Origin: Maricaulis sp.
Lineage (GTDB): Bacteria; Pseudomonadota; Alphaproteobacteria; Caulobacterales; Maricaulaceae
Direction of reading: 5' to 3'
Assembly: GCF_017643475.1 (NCBI RefSeq)
Contig: NZ_JAEPNI010000001.1
Location: forward strand, 186,001-250,000
Length of the DNA: 64,000 nt
The notes under the pieces were generated by a model. That model searched no databases. It saw only the letters and a list, made by a program, of their open reading frames with translations, and was not told the origin of the DNA. A program made the translations under genes and the position numbers. Positions within the stretch are counted from its first letter, which is position 1. Each line of letters opens with the position of its first letter. This document shows, piece by piece, positions 36,195 to 45,163 of the stretch.

Positions 36195-37265
36195 ATGCCA
36201 CACGCTGAACTCGACCCCAAGTCTGACCGCTATACGCCGATGGAGAACCTTCTCTATCGCCGCTCTCCGTTCGGCTTCTGGGGCACAACCATTGCGATTT
36301 TTGTGATCAGTTTCGGTAGCTTCCTGCTGATCTGCCATATCACGCAACGCCCACCGATCTATGAAGTTGCAGCCGACGGCTCGATCAGCTTTCCGAGTGT
36401 TGTCTGGATCGGTTTTGTCCTGTCCATGATCCTCACCTCGGCACTCTCGCTCAGCGAAAATGGTGTTCGCCTGTGGAGAGCAGTGGAAGAAGATCTGGTT
36501 CGAGCGCTCAAACCCTCGGGTGAAAATGCAGCCCGCGCCTTCGCGGCTGGTGTACCGGTGAGCTGGCGAGGGCGTTATCTGGGCTTTTTCGCGGCAGGGG
36601 CACTTGCCGGGCTTGGCTTCAACGCCTTCATGATCGTTGTAAATGCCGGTACCCTGGAACGCTATCTCTCCTCGATCGGACTGTGGTTTTTGGTCTTTGC
36701 GCCCTTCCTTTACGGTCTTGGCGTGCGCGCTGGTGTAGATGTGGCGCGCGAAAGCAGCGAGCTGAAGACGCTGGTTCGGGATCATCTGCAAGTTGATCTC
36801 TATCATCTCGACAGGCTGCATGTGCTCGGACGCATCGGCCTGCGTGCTGCGCTGTCCTGGCTGTTGATGGCCGCTGTACTCCTGTTGTTCGTCGCCGCCC
36901 CCTCTCAGATGACCGTGGGCCTGATCTCGATCGGTATTTCCATAGCGGGTGGCATGTGGGTCTTCTGGAGCGCTGTCAAACCCGCCCATGAACAGATCCG
37001 CGAAGCCAAATCAGCCGAACTCGAACGCATCCATGAACGCATGGCCTTGCTGCGGGATGCTGCACTGGCGGGCGATGTAGAGGCGGCATCCGCCCTGGCC
37101 GGACTGACGGATTATGAGCAATGGATTGAACAACGTCCCGAATGGCCTTTGTCTCCCTCGGTGACGCAGCGTTTTGCGCTCTATATCCTGATCCCGGTAT
37201 TGCCCATCATCGCTTCCTACCTCTTCGAGAAAGTCGCTGATCTCGTGCTTGGAGCCACCTCATGA
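36195..37265 (+). CDS. Polytopic membrane protein of unknown function
   Basis: 356 residues with about six hydrophobic segments (about 30-50, 73-92, 124-145, 157-178, 218-238, 242-262) plus one near the C-terminus (328-350). Between the last two lies a long soluble helical stretch with REAKSAELERIHERMALLRDAA that may form a coiled coil. I do not recognise the family. It overlaps dapB by ATGA (37262-37265), so the two are coupled, but no link to lysine synthesis is evident. Confidence 0.75.
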   Translation: MPHAELDPKSDRYTPMENLLYRRSPFGFWGTTIAIFVISFGSFLLICHITQRPPIYEVAADGSISFPSVVWIGFVLSMILTSALSLSENGVRLWRAVEEDLVRALKPSGENAARAFAAGVPVSWRGRYLGFFAAGALAGLGFNAFMIVVNAGTLERYLSSIGLWFLVFAPFLYGLGVRAGVDVARESSELKTLVRDHLQVDLYHLDRLHVLGRIGLRAALSWLLMAAVLLLFVAAPSQMTVGLISIGISIAGGMWVFWSAVKPAHEQIREAKSAELERIHERMALLRDAALAGDVEAASALAGLTDYEQWIEQRPEWPLSPSVTQRFALYILIPVLPIIASYLFEKVADLVLGATS

Positions 37266-38086
37266 CCCGACCGATCCGTATCGCCGTGCTTGGCCCGACA
37301 GGCCGCCTCGGCCGCGCCATCTCCTCCGCCATTCTTGACAGTTCTGATTGTCAGCTCGTCGGTGCGCTGGTGCGCGGGGAATCCCAGTTTGCCGGCCATG
37401 ATATCGGCGAGATACTTGAGCGCCGCCCCATCGGCGTATCAGCGGAAACACATCTGGAAGAAGCCGTTGAAAGTGCCGATCTGGTAATCGATTCCAGCTT
37501 GCCGGGAACCACAGTGTCCGCCGCTCAGCGTCTGGCGGCCCTGGGTGGACCGGCCCTGATATCGGGTGTGACAGGTCTGACCGCTCAACAGGAGGAGATG
37601 CTGAGCGCTGCCGCTCAAAGCATTGCCATTCTGCAAGCGAGCAATTTTTCGCTGGGCGTTGCTGTTGCCGAAGCCCTGGTCGCTCAGGCCGCCGCCTTGC
37701 CAGCACGCGATTGGGATATCGAAATCACGGAAACCCACCACAAGATGAAAGCTGACGCTCCGTCAGGCACCGCCGTCATGCTCGGCAGAGCGGCGGCAAA
37801 GAAGCGGGGCATATTCCTCGAGGAAGCCGCCATCTGGAGCCGGGAAGGCTCGATGGGCCCGCGCGAAACCGGAACGATTGGTTTCGCAACCTCCCGTGGA
37901 GGCTCGATTGTCGGTGAGCATTCCGTCCGCTTCATCGCGGAGTTGGAGGAGATCACCATATCGCACAGGGCGTTTGACCGGCGCATTTTCGCAAATGGTG
38001 CCCTGGAAGCGGCACGGTGGATGTTTGCAGATGGAGAGGGCCGTGAGCCAGCCCTCTATACCATGCAGAACGTTGTCGCCGCCTAG
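37262..38086 (+). CDS. dapB: 4-hydroxy-tetrahydrodipicolinate reductase
   Basis: NAD(P)H-dependent step of lysine and diaminopimelate synthesis. 274 residues. The N-terminal Rossmann motif is VLGPTGRLGRAI (G-x-T-G-x-x-G). The substrate site is ETHHKMKADAPSGTA with the catalytic His and Lys. VGEHSVRFIAELEEITISHRAFDR is the conserved C-terminal half. The stop overlaps the convergent gene at 38083 in CTAG. It is close to nth in many relatives, but here about 4 kb of accessory genes intervene. Confidence 0.95.
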   Translation: MTRPIRIAVLGPTGRLGRAISSAILDSSDCQLVGALVRGESQFAGHDIGEILERRPIGVSAETHLEEAVESADLVIDSSLPGTTVSAAQRLAALGGPALISGVTGLTAQQEEMLSAAAQSIAILQASNFSLGVAVAEALVAQAAALPARDWDIEITETHHKMKADAPSGTAVMLGRAAAKKRGIFLEEAAIWSREGSMGPRETGTIGFATSRGGSIVGEHSVRFIAELEEITISHRAFDRRIFANGALEAARWMFADGEGREPALYTMQNVVAA

Positions 38087-38373
38087 ACCTGCTCCACCAC
38101 ATGAGTCATGGCATGGACCTCTTCGGTCTGGGCCATCAACGCCTGGGCCGCCGGGTCAGCCATGAATTTCTCCTGTGCGGATTGCGCGGAAACAAGGCTG
38201 ACCCATTCGACCTGGTCGACAAATCGGCGATCACTGGTCGCCGAGGCAAACTGCCGCCAGCTGACAAATCCCGGAAAAGCCGACAAAACGGATTTCAGGC
38301 CGCTGCGGACCTTCTGGGCTTCGGCCGGATCTTTGACAGAATAAGTGACGATTTCGAATACGGGTTTGGACAT
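38083..38373 (-). CDS. Small ABM-like (dimeric alpha/beta barrel) protein
   Basis: 96 residues with no signal peptide. The pattern FEIVTYSVKDPAEAQKVRSGL ... FPGFVSWRQFAS ... DQVEWVSLVSAQSAQEKF resembles dimeric ferredoxin-like barrels (antibiotic biosynthesis monooxygenase type). AGGAGA precedes ATG 38373. It is divergent from a YafY-type regulator (138-nt gap), a pairing often seen in which the regulator controls this gene. Activity is unknown. Confidence 0.7.
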   Translation of the reverse strand: MSKPVFEIVTYSVKDPAEAQKVRSGLKSVLSAFPGFVSWRQFASATSDRRFVDQVEWVSLVSAQSAQEKFMADPAAQALMAQTEEVHAMTHVVEQV

Positions 38374-38510
38374 TTCAGATCTCCTGTTGGGGTGAACACC
38401 CCAAGGATTTAGCGCGCCCCTACTGTCAGCCTCCTGTCATGAGGGGTCCGGCTTGCTGTGTTTTGCAAATCTTGACATATTCCCGACATTCGATTTGGTC
38501 AGGAGACGTC

Positions 38511-39206
38511 ATGAGACGCGCCGAACGTTTGATCCGCATTGTCCAGGCTCTTCGGGAGGCCGCACCCGGCGCTGTCACCGCGCAGGAAATGGGCGAGAAG
38601 TTCGAAGTCTCCGAGCGCACTATCTATCGGGACATCGCCCATCTGATCGGCTCCGGCGCCCCCATCGATGGCGAAGCCGGTGTCGGCTACGTATTGCGCC
38701 CGGGCTTTGATCTGCCGCCGATGACCTTCAGCTTTGAACAACTCGATGCGCTGGCCCTGGGCGCGCGTTTTGTTCGGGCGACCGGCGACAAGGACCTCGC
38801 TTCCGCCGCCGCCGAAGCTCTGTCGAAGATCGAACACGCTCTGCCGGATACGCACAGACAGCGTCTTCGCTCCGCACCCCTGTTCGCGACCATGCTGGAT
38901 GAAACCGTGCGCCCCGAGGCCTTTGCCCCGGTGCGCAACGCTATCGCCGATCGCCGCAAGTTGCGCATTCGCTACACAGCGCTGAGTGATGACAACACGA
39001 CACGGATTGTACGTCCGCTGGCGCTGACCTGTTTCGGGCGCGTCTGGCTGCTCTCGGCCTGGTGCGAGATGCGAAATGATTTCAGGCATTTCCGGGCAGA
39101 TCGGATCGAGCGCCTCACGGTTCTGGCCGAGTCTTTCGAGGACGAACCCGGAAAGACGTTTGCCGACATGAAGGCCCGCGATCCCTATGGTGAAAGTTCG
39201 GTCTGA
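38511..39206 (+). CDS. YafY-type HTH/WYL transcriptional regulator
   Basis: 231 residues from ATG 38511 (MRRAERLIRIVQALRE) with AGGAGA 5 nt upstream. An N-terminal DeoR-like helix-turn-helix (VTAQEMGEKFEVSERTIYRDI, about 22-42) is followed by a WYL-type domain (LRIRYTALSDDNTTRIVRPLALTCFGRVWLLSAWCEMRNDFRHFRADRI pattern, where the W-L-x-A-W stretch replaces the canonical WYL). It probably binds a small ligand and controls the divergent ABM-like gene. TTGACA at 38472 is a plausible -35. Confidence 0.85.
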   Translation: MRRAERLIRIVQALREAAPGAVTAQEMGEKFEVSERTIYRDIAHLIGSGAPIDGEAGVGYVLRPGFDLPPMTFSFEQLDALALGARFVRATGDKDLASAAAEALSKIEHALPDTHRQRLRSAPLFATMLDETVRPEAFAPVRNAIADRRKLRIRYTALSDDNTTRIVRPLALTCFGRVWLLSAWCEMRNDFRHFRADRIERLTVLAESFEDEPGKTFADMKARDPYGESSV

Positions 39207-39212
39207 AGCGCC

Positions 39213-39677
39213 TTACCAGCTGCCGGTGTTCTGCATCGACGACCAGGGCTCTTCCGGCGCGAGGCTTTGGCCGCGCTGGAGGAGTTCGACCGAGATGCCG
39301 TCCGGTGAACGCACGAAGGCCATATGACCATCACGCGGCGGACGGTTGATCGTGTATCCCATCGCATCGAGATGGGCGCAGAGCTCGTAGATATTCTCCA
39401 CGCGATAGGCCAGGTGCCCGAAATTGCGGCCACCGCCATACTCTTCCGGATCCCAGTTATGGGTCAGCTCCACGCAGGGCATTCCATCGGGCACCTTGCC
39501 GGAACCCGGCTCGAAACCCGCGCGCGCGATATCCTCGTCCGTCGCCAGGAAAATCAGGGTGAAACGTCCCGGCTCACTGTCAAAACGGGAGCATTCCTTC
39601 AGACCGAGCCCGTCACGGTAGAAACGCAGGCTGTCATCAATGTCCGTCACGCGGACCATGGTGTGGAGATATTGCAT
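39213..39677 (-). CDS. gloA: Lactoylglutathione lyase (glyoxalase I)
   Basis: Converts the methylglyoxal-glutathione hemithioacetal to S-lactoylglutathione. 154 residues. Metal ligands by position are His5, Glu70, His88 and Glu131 (MQYLHTMVRV, PCVELTHNW, GHLAYRV, SVELLQRG), matching the Ni/Co-type bacterial enzyme. GGGAGAA precedes ATG 39677. It is convergent with the YafY-type regulator, with a 6-nt gap. Glutathione needed for the reaction comes from gshB, encoded at 15.8 kb. Confidence 0.93.
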   Translation of the reverse strand: MQYLHTMVRVTDIDDSLRFYRDGLGLKECSRFDSEPGRFTLIFLATDEDIARAGFEPGSGKVPDGMPCVELTHNWDPEEYGGGRNFGHLAYRVENIYELCAHLDAMGYTINRPPRDGHMAFVRSPDGISVELLQRGQSLAPEEPWSSMQNTGSW

Positions 39678-39743
39678 TCGCAGTTCTCCCTTTCTTTCGA
39701 AACAGGTGACGTTGCCGGATATATTCCCTGATCCGACGCAAAC

Positions 39744-40700
39744 CTAACGAACAGGGCGCTCTTCGCGCAGCACATAAAGAACAGACTGAAGTCCTGTGAC
39801 AATAGCTGCGCGCTTGAACCTACCATCGATCAGAACACCTGATGTACCCTCAGTGAGCGTGCGCACTTCATAGGTCAGACCGCCATCGTTCGAGCTAAAC
39901 TCTATAACTACCGGATTGGATGCCTCAGTGATTGATACTGATACATCGGGGACGGCCAGTTCTAGTTCCGAAATTCCCCGGCTCAGACTTGATTTCGAAA
40001 TTTCAAGATCCGGCACTTGGGACAGCTCAGCGCCGTCCCGATCGGTAGTGAAATAGACCACCAACCGGGTTTCCGAATTTTCTCCCTCAACCCATGCTGC
40101 CGAAATCGTAAGGTCTTCTGGGTCGTCCGGGGGCTCGCTCATCATCGCAGCTTGCGCGCCTTCCTTGGCCAACGGTCGCACTTTTTTGGCCCAGGCCGGT
40201 CGTTTGCGAGGGATGACGACCTCGTCCAGCGGTTCTCCGCGGGCACGCATCAGGGCCGCGTTGAAGGGTTCGGGGCGGCGGACATGGTGGAGGCGGGCCA
40301 TGACAAAGGCGACGCCAGCCCAGCTGAAACACATTCCAAAGAACATGTAGAACATCCACGGATAGTAACCGACATCATACCAGGGTCCGCCATCCAGCCC
40401 CAGGACGATGATCGGCCACAGCCACATCAGCCCAACCCCCATGACGGGCGTTGTCAGCAGGGCCACCAGCAAGGTTCCGCCTGCATAAAGTGCCCATCGC
40501 GGTTCATGACCGGATACATAGATGCGCAGGAAGTGCTCCCGGTCGACACCCTTGACCGTCTTGGTCCGTGTCGCCGAGCGTTCTTCCCATTCCTCCCGCG
40601 CTTCCATCGACAATTGCCGATGACGGTGGAACCAGAATCCGAACAGGACAAGCGAAGCAACAATGGCCGACACGGCCGCATAGACATAGGTCGAGTACAT
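39744..40700 (-). CDS. Membrane protein of unknown function
   Basis: 318 residues: one N-terminal span (about 6-24), three further spans (about 73-140, including a Trp/Tyr-rich GGPWYDVGYYPWMFYMFFGM stretch), then a soluble C-terminal half (about 165-318) that looks beta-rich (DLTISAAWVEGENSETRLVVYFTTDRDG). I do not recognise a family. It lies just downstream of the Ada-like gene in the same direction with a gap of 11 nt, so they may share a transcript. Confidence 0.7.
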   Translation of the reverse strand: MYSTYVYAAVSAIVASLVLFGFWFHRHRQLSMEAREEWEERSATRTKTVKGVDREHFLRIYVSGHEPRWALYAGGTLLVALLTTPVMGVGLMWLWPIIVLGLDGGPWYDVGYYPWMFYMFFGMCFSWAGVAFVMARLHHVRRPEPFNAALMRARGEPLDEVVIPRKRPAWAKKVRPLAKEGAQAAMMSEPPDDPEDLTISAAWVEGENSETRLVVYFTTDRDGAELSQVPDLEISKSSLSRGISELELAVPDVSVSITEASNPVVIEFSSNDGGLTYEVRTLTEGTSGVLIDGRFKRAAIVTGLQSVLYVLREERPVR

Positions 40701-40711
40701 GCGACCTATGT

Positions 40712-41560
40712 TTAACGCCTCGCAGCCTCATAAGCGAGCATCGCGCGCTTGCGTTCCACACCCCAATGATACCCGGTCAGCTTGCCATTGCCGGCGAGCA
40801 CGCGGTGACAGGGGATCAGCCAGGAAATCGGATTGGCTCCGACCGCCGCTCCGACAGCACGGGATGCCTTGGCCGTGCAGACAATTTCCGCGATCGCCTT
40901 GTAGCTGGTCGTGGCCCCGGGCGGGATGGTCAGCAGGGCGCGCCAGACCTGGCGCTGCCAGGGTGTTCCGTAAAGCGCGAGCGGGATTTTTTCTTCGCCG
41001 CCTGGAACAAAAATTCGCTCAGCCCACTCCCGTGCCAGCCCGTCATCACGTTCATAGCTGGCTGCGGGATAGCGCGCCTGCAGATCTGCAAATCCTTCCT
41101 CGATATCGGGGTCGGCAAAGGCCAGGGCTGACAGTCCGCGGGGCGCGATCAGCAGGATAGCATCGCCGAACGGGCAAGGTGCGACACCCCAGCGAAAGCT
41201 GAGACCCTTCCCCCGCCGTTTCGCATCGCCCGGGGTGACGGCCTCATGGGCAATGAACAGGTCGTGTAATCGTCCAGGCCCTGACAGCCCCGCCTCGAAA
41301 CTCGCATCCAGCATGCAGGCACCGTCATCGATGGCTTCGCGGGCGGCGCCATGCGCAAGTGCGCCGACATATTTCTTGGGGCTGACACCCACCCAGCGCT
41401 GGAAGACACGCTGGAAATGATGCGGCGACAGGCCCGCCTCGGCCGCGAGCGTGTCCAGGTCCGGATGCTCACGCCAATTCTCGCCGATAAAATCGAGCAC
41501 TTCGGTGATGCGCGGATAATCGCGGCTGGCTTCGTCGAGTGTGTAGATCTGTGCAGTCAT
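40712..41560 (-). CDS. Ada-like AraC/methylated-DNA--cysteine S-methyltransferase
   Basis: 282 residues. The N-terminal AraC-type helix-turn-helix (about 18-110, LSPHHFQRVFQRWVGVSPKKYV) is fused to an alkyltransferase domain with the suicide Cys251 in the PCHRV motif and WQRQVWRALLTIPPGATTSY upstream. The N-terminal Zn-binding methylphosphotriester sensor of full-length Ada is absent, so promoter activation must depend on the remaining domains. It repairs O6-methylguanine directly. AlkB, encoded at 31.2 kb, complements it against alkylation. Confidence 0.92.
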   Translation of the reverse strand: MTAQIYTLDEASRDYPRITEVLDFIGENWREHPDLDTLAAEAGLSPHHFQRVFQRWVGVSPKKYVGALAHGAAREAIDDGACMLDASFEAGLSGPGRLHDLFIAHEAVTPGDAKRRGKGLSFRWGVAPCPFGDAILLIAPRGLSALAFADPDIEEGFADLQARYPAASYERDDGLAREWAERIFVPGGEEKIPLALYGTPWQRQVWRALLTIPPGATTSYKAIAEIVCTAKASRAVGAAVGANPISWLIPCHRVLAGNGKLTGYHWGVERKRAMLAYEAARR

Positions 41561-41578
41561 GCGCCCAGACTAGCGCGC

Positions 41579-42136
41579 TCAGTGCACCACTCCACCCGGT
41601 TCTTGCGCGTGACCTGCATTTCTCGCGCGGCTGATTGCCGACGCCAGCGCGTCGGCAAACTCCCCCCGCTCATCGGGGCTCAGGAAGGACGCCAGGATCA
41701 GAGCCTTGCCATGCGCTCTCAGCGCGACCTGGGAGTGATGCTCCCGGGCATTGATAACATCCAGCTTGACCCAGGCGGTCGGCAGGCGGAACCGACGCAG
41801 ATGCCCAGTGGGATGACGCCGCGTGACCTCGATATCGCGCGCATCCACTCGCACCCATTCCCGCGCCTTGCCATCGCGATAGGAAATGCGAAACGCGATC
41901 CAGACGAGTAGGGCATCCAGGCCGAAAAACGGCATGACCGGCCAGGCACCGATGGTGATGAACAACATGCCGGCGGTGAAGGAAATCAGGGCAATGGCGA
42001 CCATCAAGGCCACAAACGCCGGATTGCGCAGGGACCGGTTGGGTGCGAGTTCAGCATCCATGAAAACGGGCCCGTCATGTCGTTCGACGGTTTCGGCTTC
42101 TGCAGGCCAGGTTTCCACGATGGATCTCATACCCAT
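41579..42136 (-). CDS. DUF2244-type membrane protein
   Basis: 185 residues from ATG 42136, or 183 from 42130. An open frame upstream is not plausible. Two adjacent membrane spans (about 40-60 and 63-80) are followed by a basic region (YRDGKAREWVRVDARDIEVTRRHPTG) and a C-terminal helix. This is the layout of DUF2244 proteins, commonly found next to nth in Alphaproteobacteria as here (divergent, 80 nt). The role is unknown. Confidence 0.75.
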   Translation of the reverse strand: MGMRSIVETWPAEAETVERHDGPVFMDAELAPNRSLRNPAFVALMVAIALISFTAGMLFITIGAWPVMPFFGLDALLVWIAFRISYRDGKAREWVRVDARDIEVTRRHPTGHLRRFRLPTAWVKLDVINAREHHSQVALRAHGKALILASFLSPDERGEFADALASAISRARNAGHAQEPGGVVH

Positions 42137-42216
42137 CAATCTAGGGCGCGCCTCCGCCCGGGCCAATGCGCAACAAACGGGATGACAGCGCCCAAGAGCT
42201 CTGCTTGTTTGCCGCC

Positions 42217-42912
<696 letters not shown>

Positions 42913-42958
42913 CTCGGTCACGCCGCTATCGTCGGCACGCCCTTGCTGTTCCTCGGGT

Positions 42959-43843
42959 CTAGCCCGCGGCGAGCGCCTTGAGTGCCGCCGCGAAATTCGG
43001 GCCGAATTCGGGACCTTGCTCCGGATAGAGATAGGGTTCGATCAGTTCGAGCTCGATCACCGCGAGCTGACCATCCAGACCGCGCAACATGTCCACACGC
43101 GCGTACAACAGGTCACCGTCTACCGAATCCAGCACGGAGCTAGCCAGCGCGAGTTCCTGTTCGCTGGGCGTGTGGATGGTTTCCGAGCCGCCATATTCCG
43201 ACTGGACACGATAATCGCCAGCCGCAGGCCGCTTCAGTGCGCAATGAGAGAAACGGCGGTTGAAGAAGAGGAAGGCATATTCCCCCTCCTGGGAAACCGA
43301 AGGCAGGAAAGGCTGGATCATGCACTCTGCCGGTGGCAGGTCTCCGGCGTCGGGCATTCGCTCACCCTTGCGAATACGCGCCTGTCGCCAGGCACCCGCG
43401 CCCAGGACCGGCTTAACAACAATGTCCTCACACCCCAGGGCTTCGAAAGCCTCGCTGATTGTCTCGGTATTGGCAGCCTCGGCCCATACCGTCGGGATCA
43501 TCGGTGCGCCGCGATCGGCAAGATCCTTGAGATACGTCTTGCGCTTGTTCCAGCGCACGATGTCCAGCGGATTGAGCAAACGACTCTCTCTGGCACAGCG
43601 TGTCAGACAAGCACCAAAAGCCTCGGGTTTCTCCATATAGTCCCAGCACGTGCCGACCACGATGGCGTCATAAAACCCCGGGTCAAAATCAGGACTGTCC
43701 CAGATCCGCGCTTCCAGCTGGATACCATCAGCCGCGCAAGCTGGCTGCAGCGCGCCGAACTCCAGATCGTGTTCCCAGTGGTCCTTGCGAGCATCGGGGC
43801 TGGACTTGAACATGCAACTTGCGGTGAGAAAGGCGACACGCAT
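42959..43843 (-). CDS. ATP-grasp enzyme of unknown substrate
   Basis: 294 residues from ATG 43843 (MRVAFLTASCMF). Residues DIVVKPVLGAGAWRQARI form the ATP-grasp lysine-binding strand. ECMIQPFLPSVSQEGEYAFLFFNRRFSHCALK and the closing AVIELELIEPYLYPEQGPEF give the acidic Mg-binding residues. The N-terminal GTCWDYMEKPEAF and WNKRKTYLKDL are shared with a family of RimK/glutathione-synthetase-like ligases, including the cycloserine-forming enzyme. The real substrate cannot be read from the sequence. It is divergent from the adenosine kinase gene (144 nt). Confidence 0.8.
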   Translation of the reverse strand: MRVAFLTASCMFKSSPDARKDHWEHDLEFGALQPACAADGIQLEARIWDSPDFDPGFYDAIVVGTCWDYMEKPEAFGACLTRCARESRLLNPLDIVRWNKRKTYLKDLADRGAPMIPTVWAEAANTETISEAFEALGCEDIVVKPVLGAGAWRQARIRKGERMPDAGDLPPAECMIQPFLPSVSQEGEYAFLFFNRRFSHCALKRPAAGDYRVQSEYGGSETIHTPSEQELALASSVLDSVDGDLLYARVDMLRGLDGQLAVIELELIEPYLYPEQGPEFGPNFAAALKALAAG

Positions 43844-43987
43844 GGGCTGACCTCGATTGGATCCAATAACAGGCGCTCCGTACGCCTTCATCTTCGTGCC
43901 TGCAAGGCTTGCCCTGATTGCCCGCTGCGATTAACCCTCTCGCACACATGTCCCATCGCGCGCCTGCGCCTGAGTTGGAAGAAACGA

Positions 43988-44995
43988 ATGTCCCAATCCC
44001 GTTATGATGTCCTCGCTGTCGGCAATGCCATCGTCGATGTTCTCTCTCCGGCCACTGACGCCTTTCTGGAAAGCCAGGGAATTCCCAAGGGCGCCATGAA
44101 CCTGATCGATGAGGAACGGGCGACCTCGCTTTATGCGGTAATGGAACCGGGAAAGGAAGCATCTGGCGGATCAGCGGCCAACACAGTGGCCGGGATTGCC
44201 TCGATGGGCGGCAAGGCGGCCTATATTGGCAAGGTCGCGGATGATCAGCTGGGTGAGATCTTCACGCATGACATCCGTGCCATTGGCGTTGATTTCGACA
44301 CTCCGCCACTGAAAGACGGCCCGGCCACGGCGCGCTGCCTGATCAATGTCACCCCGGATGCGCAACGCTCCATGTCGACCTTCCTGGGCGCCGCAGCGCT
44401 TGTCACTGAAGAAGATGTTGCCGCCGACGCAGATAAGCTTCGCGCTTCTTCGATCATCTATCTCGAGGGCTATCTCTTCGACCGCGAAGAAGCCAAACGA
44501 GGTTACGTCCGCGCGGCAGAACTGGCAGCAGCAGCTGGCAAGCGAACGGCGCTGACCCTGTCCGACCTGTTCTGTGTCGACCGTCACCGCGCAGCCTTCC
44601 GCCACCTCGTGGCCAATCACATCGATATTCTGCTGGCCAATGAAGCCGAGATTACTGCGCTTTATGAGACCGAGGATTTTGACGAAGCTGTACGCCTTGT
44701 CGGCCAGGACGTCGAAGTTGCTGCCATCACCCGCAGCGAGAAGGGTGCCGTCATTGTTCGCGGTGAAGAGGTTGTGACCGTCGCTGCTGCGCCTGTCGAC
44801 GAGCTCGTGGACACCACTGGTGCCGGCGATCTGTTTGCGGCCGGCTTCCTGTTAGGACTTGCCCGTGATCTGAGCCTGGAAGAGGCAGGAAAAATGGGCG
44901 TCATCTGCGCGGCGGAGATTATTTCCCACTTCGGAGCGCGTCCGGAGACCGCCCTGAAATCTCTAATTGAGGAAGGCGGAATAGGTCTGGCGTAA
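43988..44995 (+). CDS. PfkB-family kinase, probably adenosine kinase
   Basis: 335 residues. The reading frame is open far upstream, but similarity begins at ATG 43988 (MSQSRYDVLAVGNAIVDV). PfkB signatures: GGSAANTVAGIASMGGKAAYIG (about 58-80) and the active-site DTTGAGDLFAAGFLLGLA with the catalytic Asp (about 276-293). The N-terminus and the region TFLGAAALVTEEDV are closest to adenosine kinases of Alphaproteobacteria, but other sugars or nucleosides are possible. It was probably recruited for purine salvage. Confidence 0.88.
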   Translation: MSQSRYDVLAVGNAIVDVLSPATDAFLESQGIPKGAMNLIDEERATSLYAVMEPGKEASGGSAANTVAGIASMGGKAAYIGKVADDQLGEIFTHDIRAIGVDFDTPPLKDGPATARCLINVTPDAQRSMSTFLGAAALVTEEDVAADADKLRASSIIYLEGYLFDREEAKRGYVRAAELAAAAGKRTALTLSDLFCVDRHRAAFRHLVANHIDILLANEAEITALYETEDFDEAVRLVGQDVEVAAITRSEKGAVIVRGEEVVTVAAAPVDELVDTTGAGDLFAAGFLLGLARDLSLEEAGKMGVICAAEIISHFGARPETALKSLIEEGGIGLA

Positions 44996-45089
44996 AGAAG
45001 ATCTAAATGCGAATTCTCGAATTTATTGAAAAAATCCAGCGCTATTAACCACACCTCAAATGGTTGGTGAGACATTACTCCGTGATAAA

Positions 45090-45150
45090 GGGGCCGATTA
45101 CGAAATCAGCCCCGAATAATGGTGGAGTAAACACGGTCAAAAAGACCGTG
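45090..45150 (+). other. Two tandem hairpins before the GGDEF-EAL gene
   Basis: 45090-45113: GGGGC-c-GATT / AATC-a-GCCCC, with one C-A mismatch. 45132-45150: CACGGTC-AAAAA-GACCGTG, a 7-bp perfect stem. The second ends 4 nt before the GGGG ribosome binding site and 13 nt before the ATG. Neither has a T tract. I saw no GEMM-type c-di-GMP riboswitch core. Confidence 0.5.
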
Positions 45151-45163
45151 GTGTGGGGTAAAA

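Noticed and set aside
45060-45163. c-di-GMP riboswitch before the GGDEF-EAL gene
   Set aside because: No GEMM-I or GEMM-II core or tetraloop receptor is recognisable in the leader.
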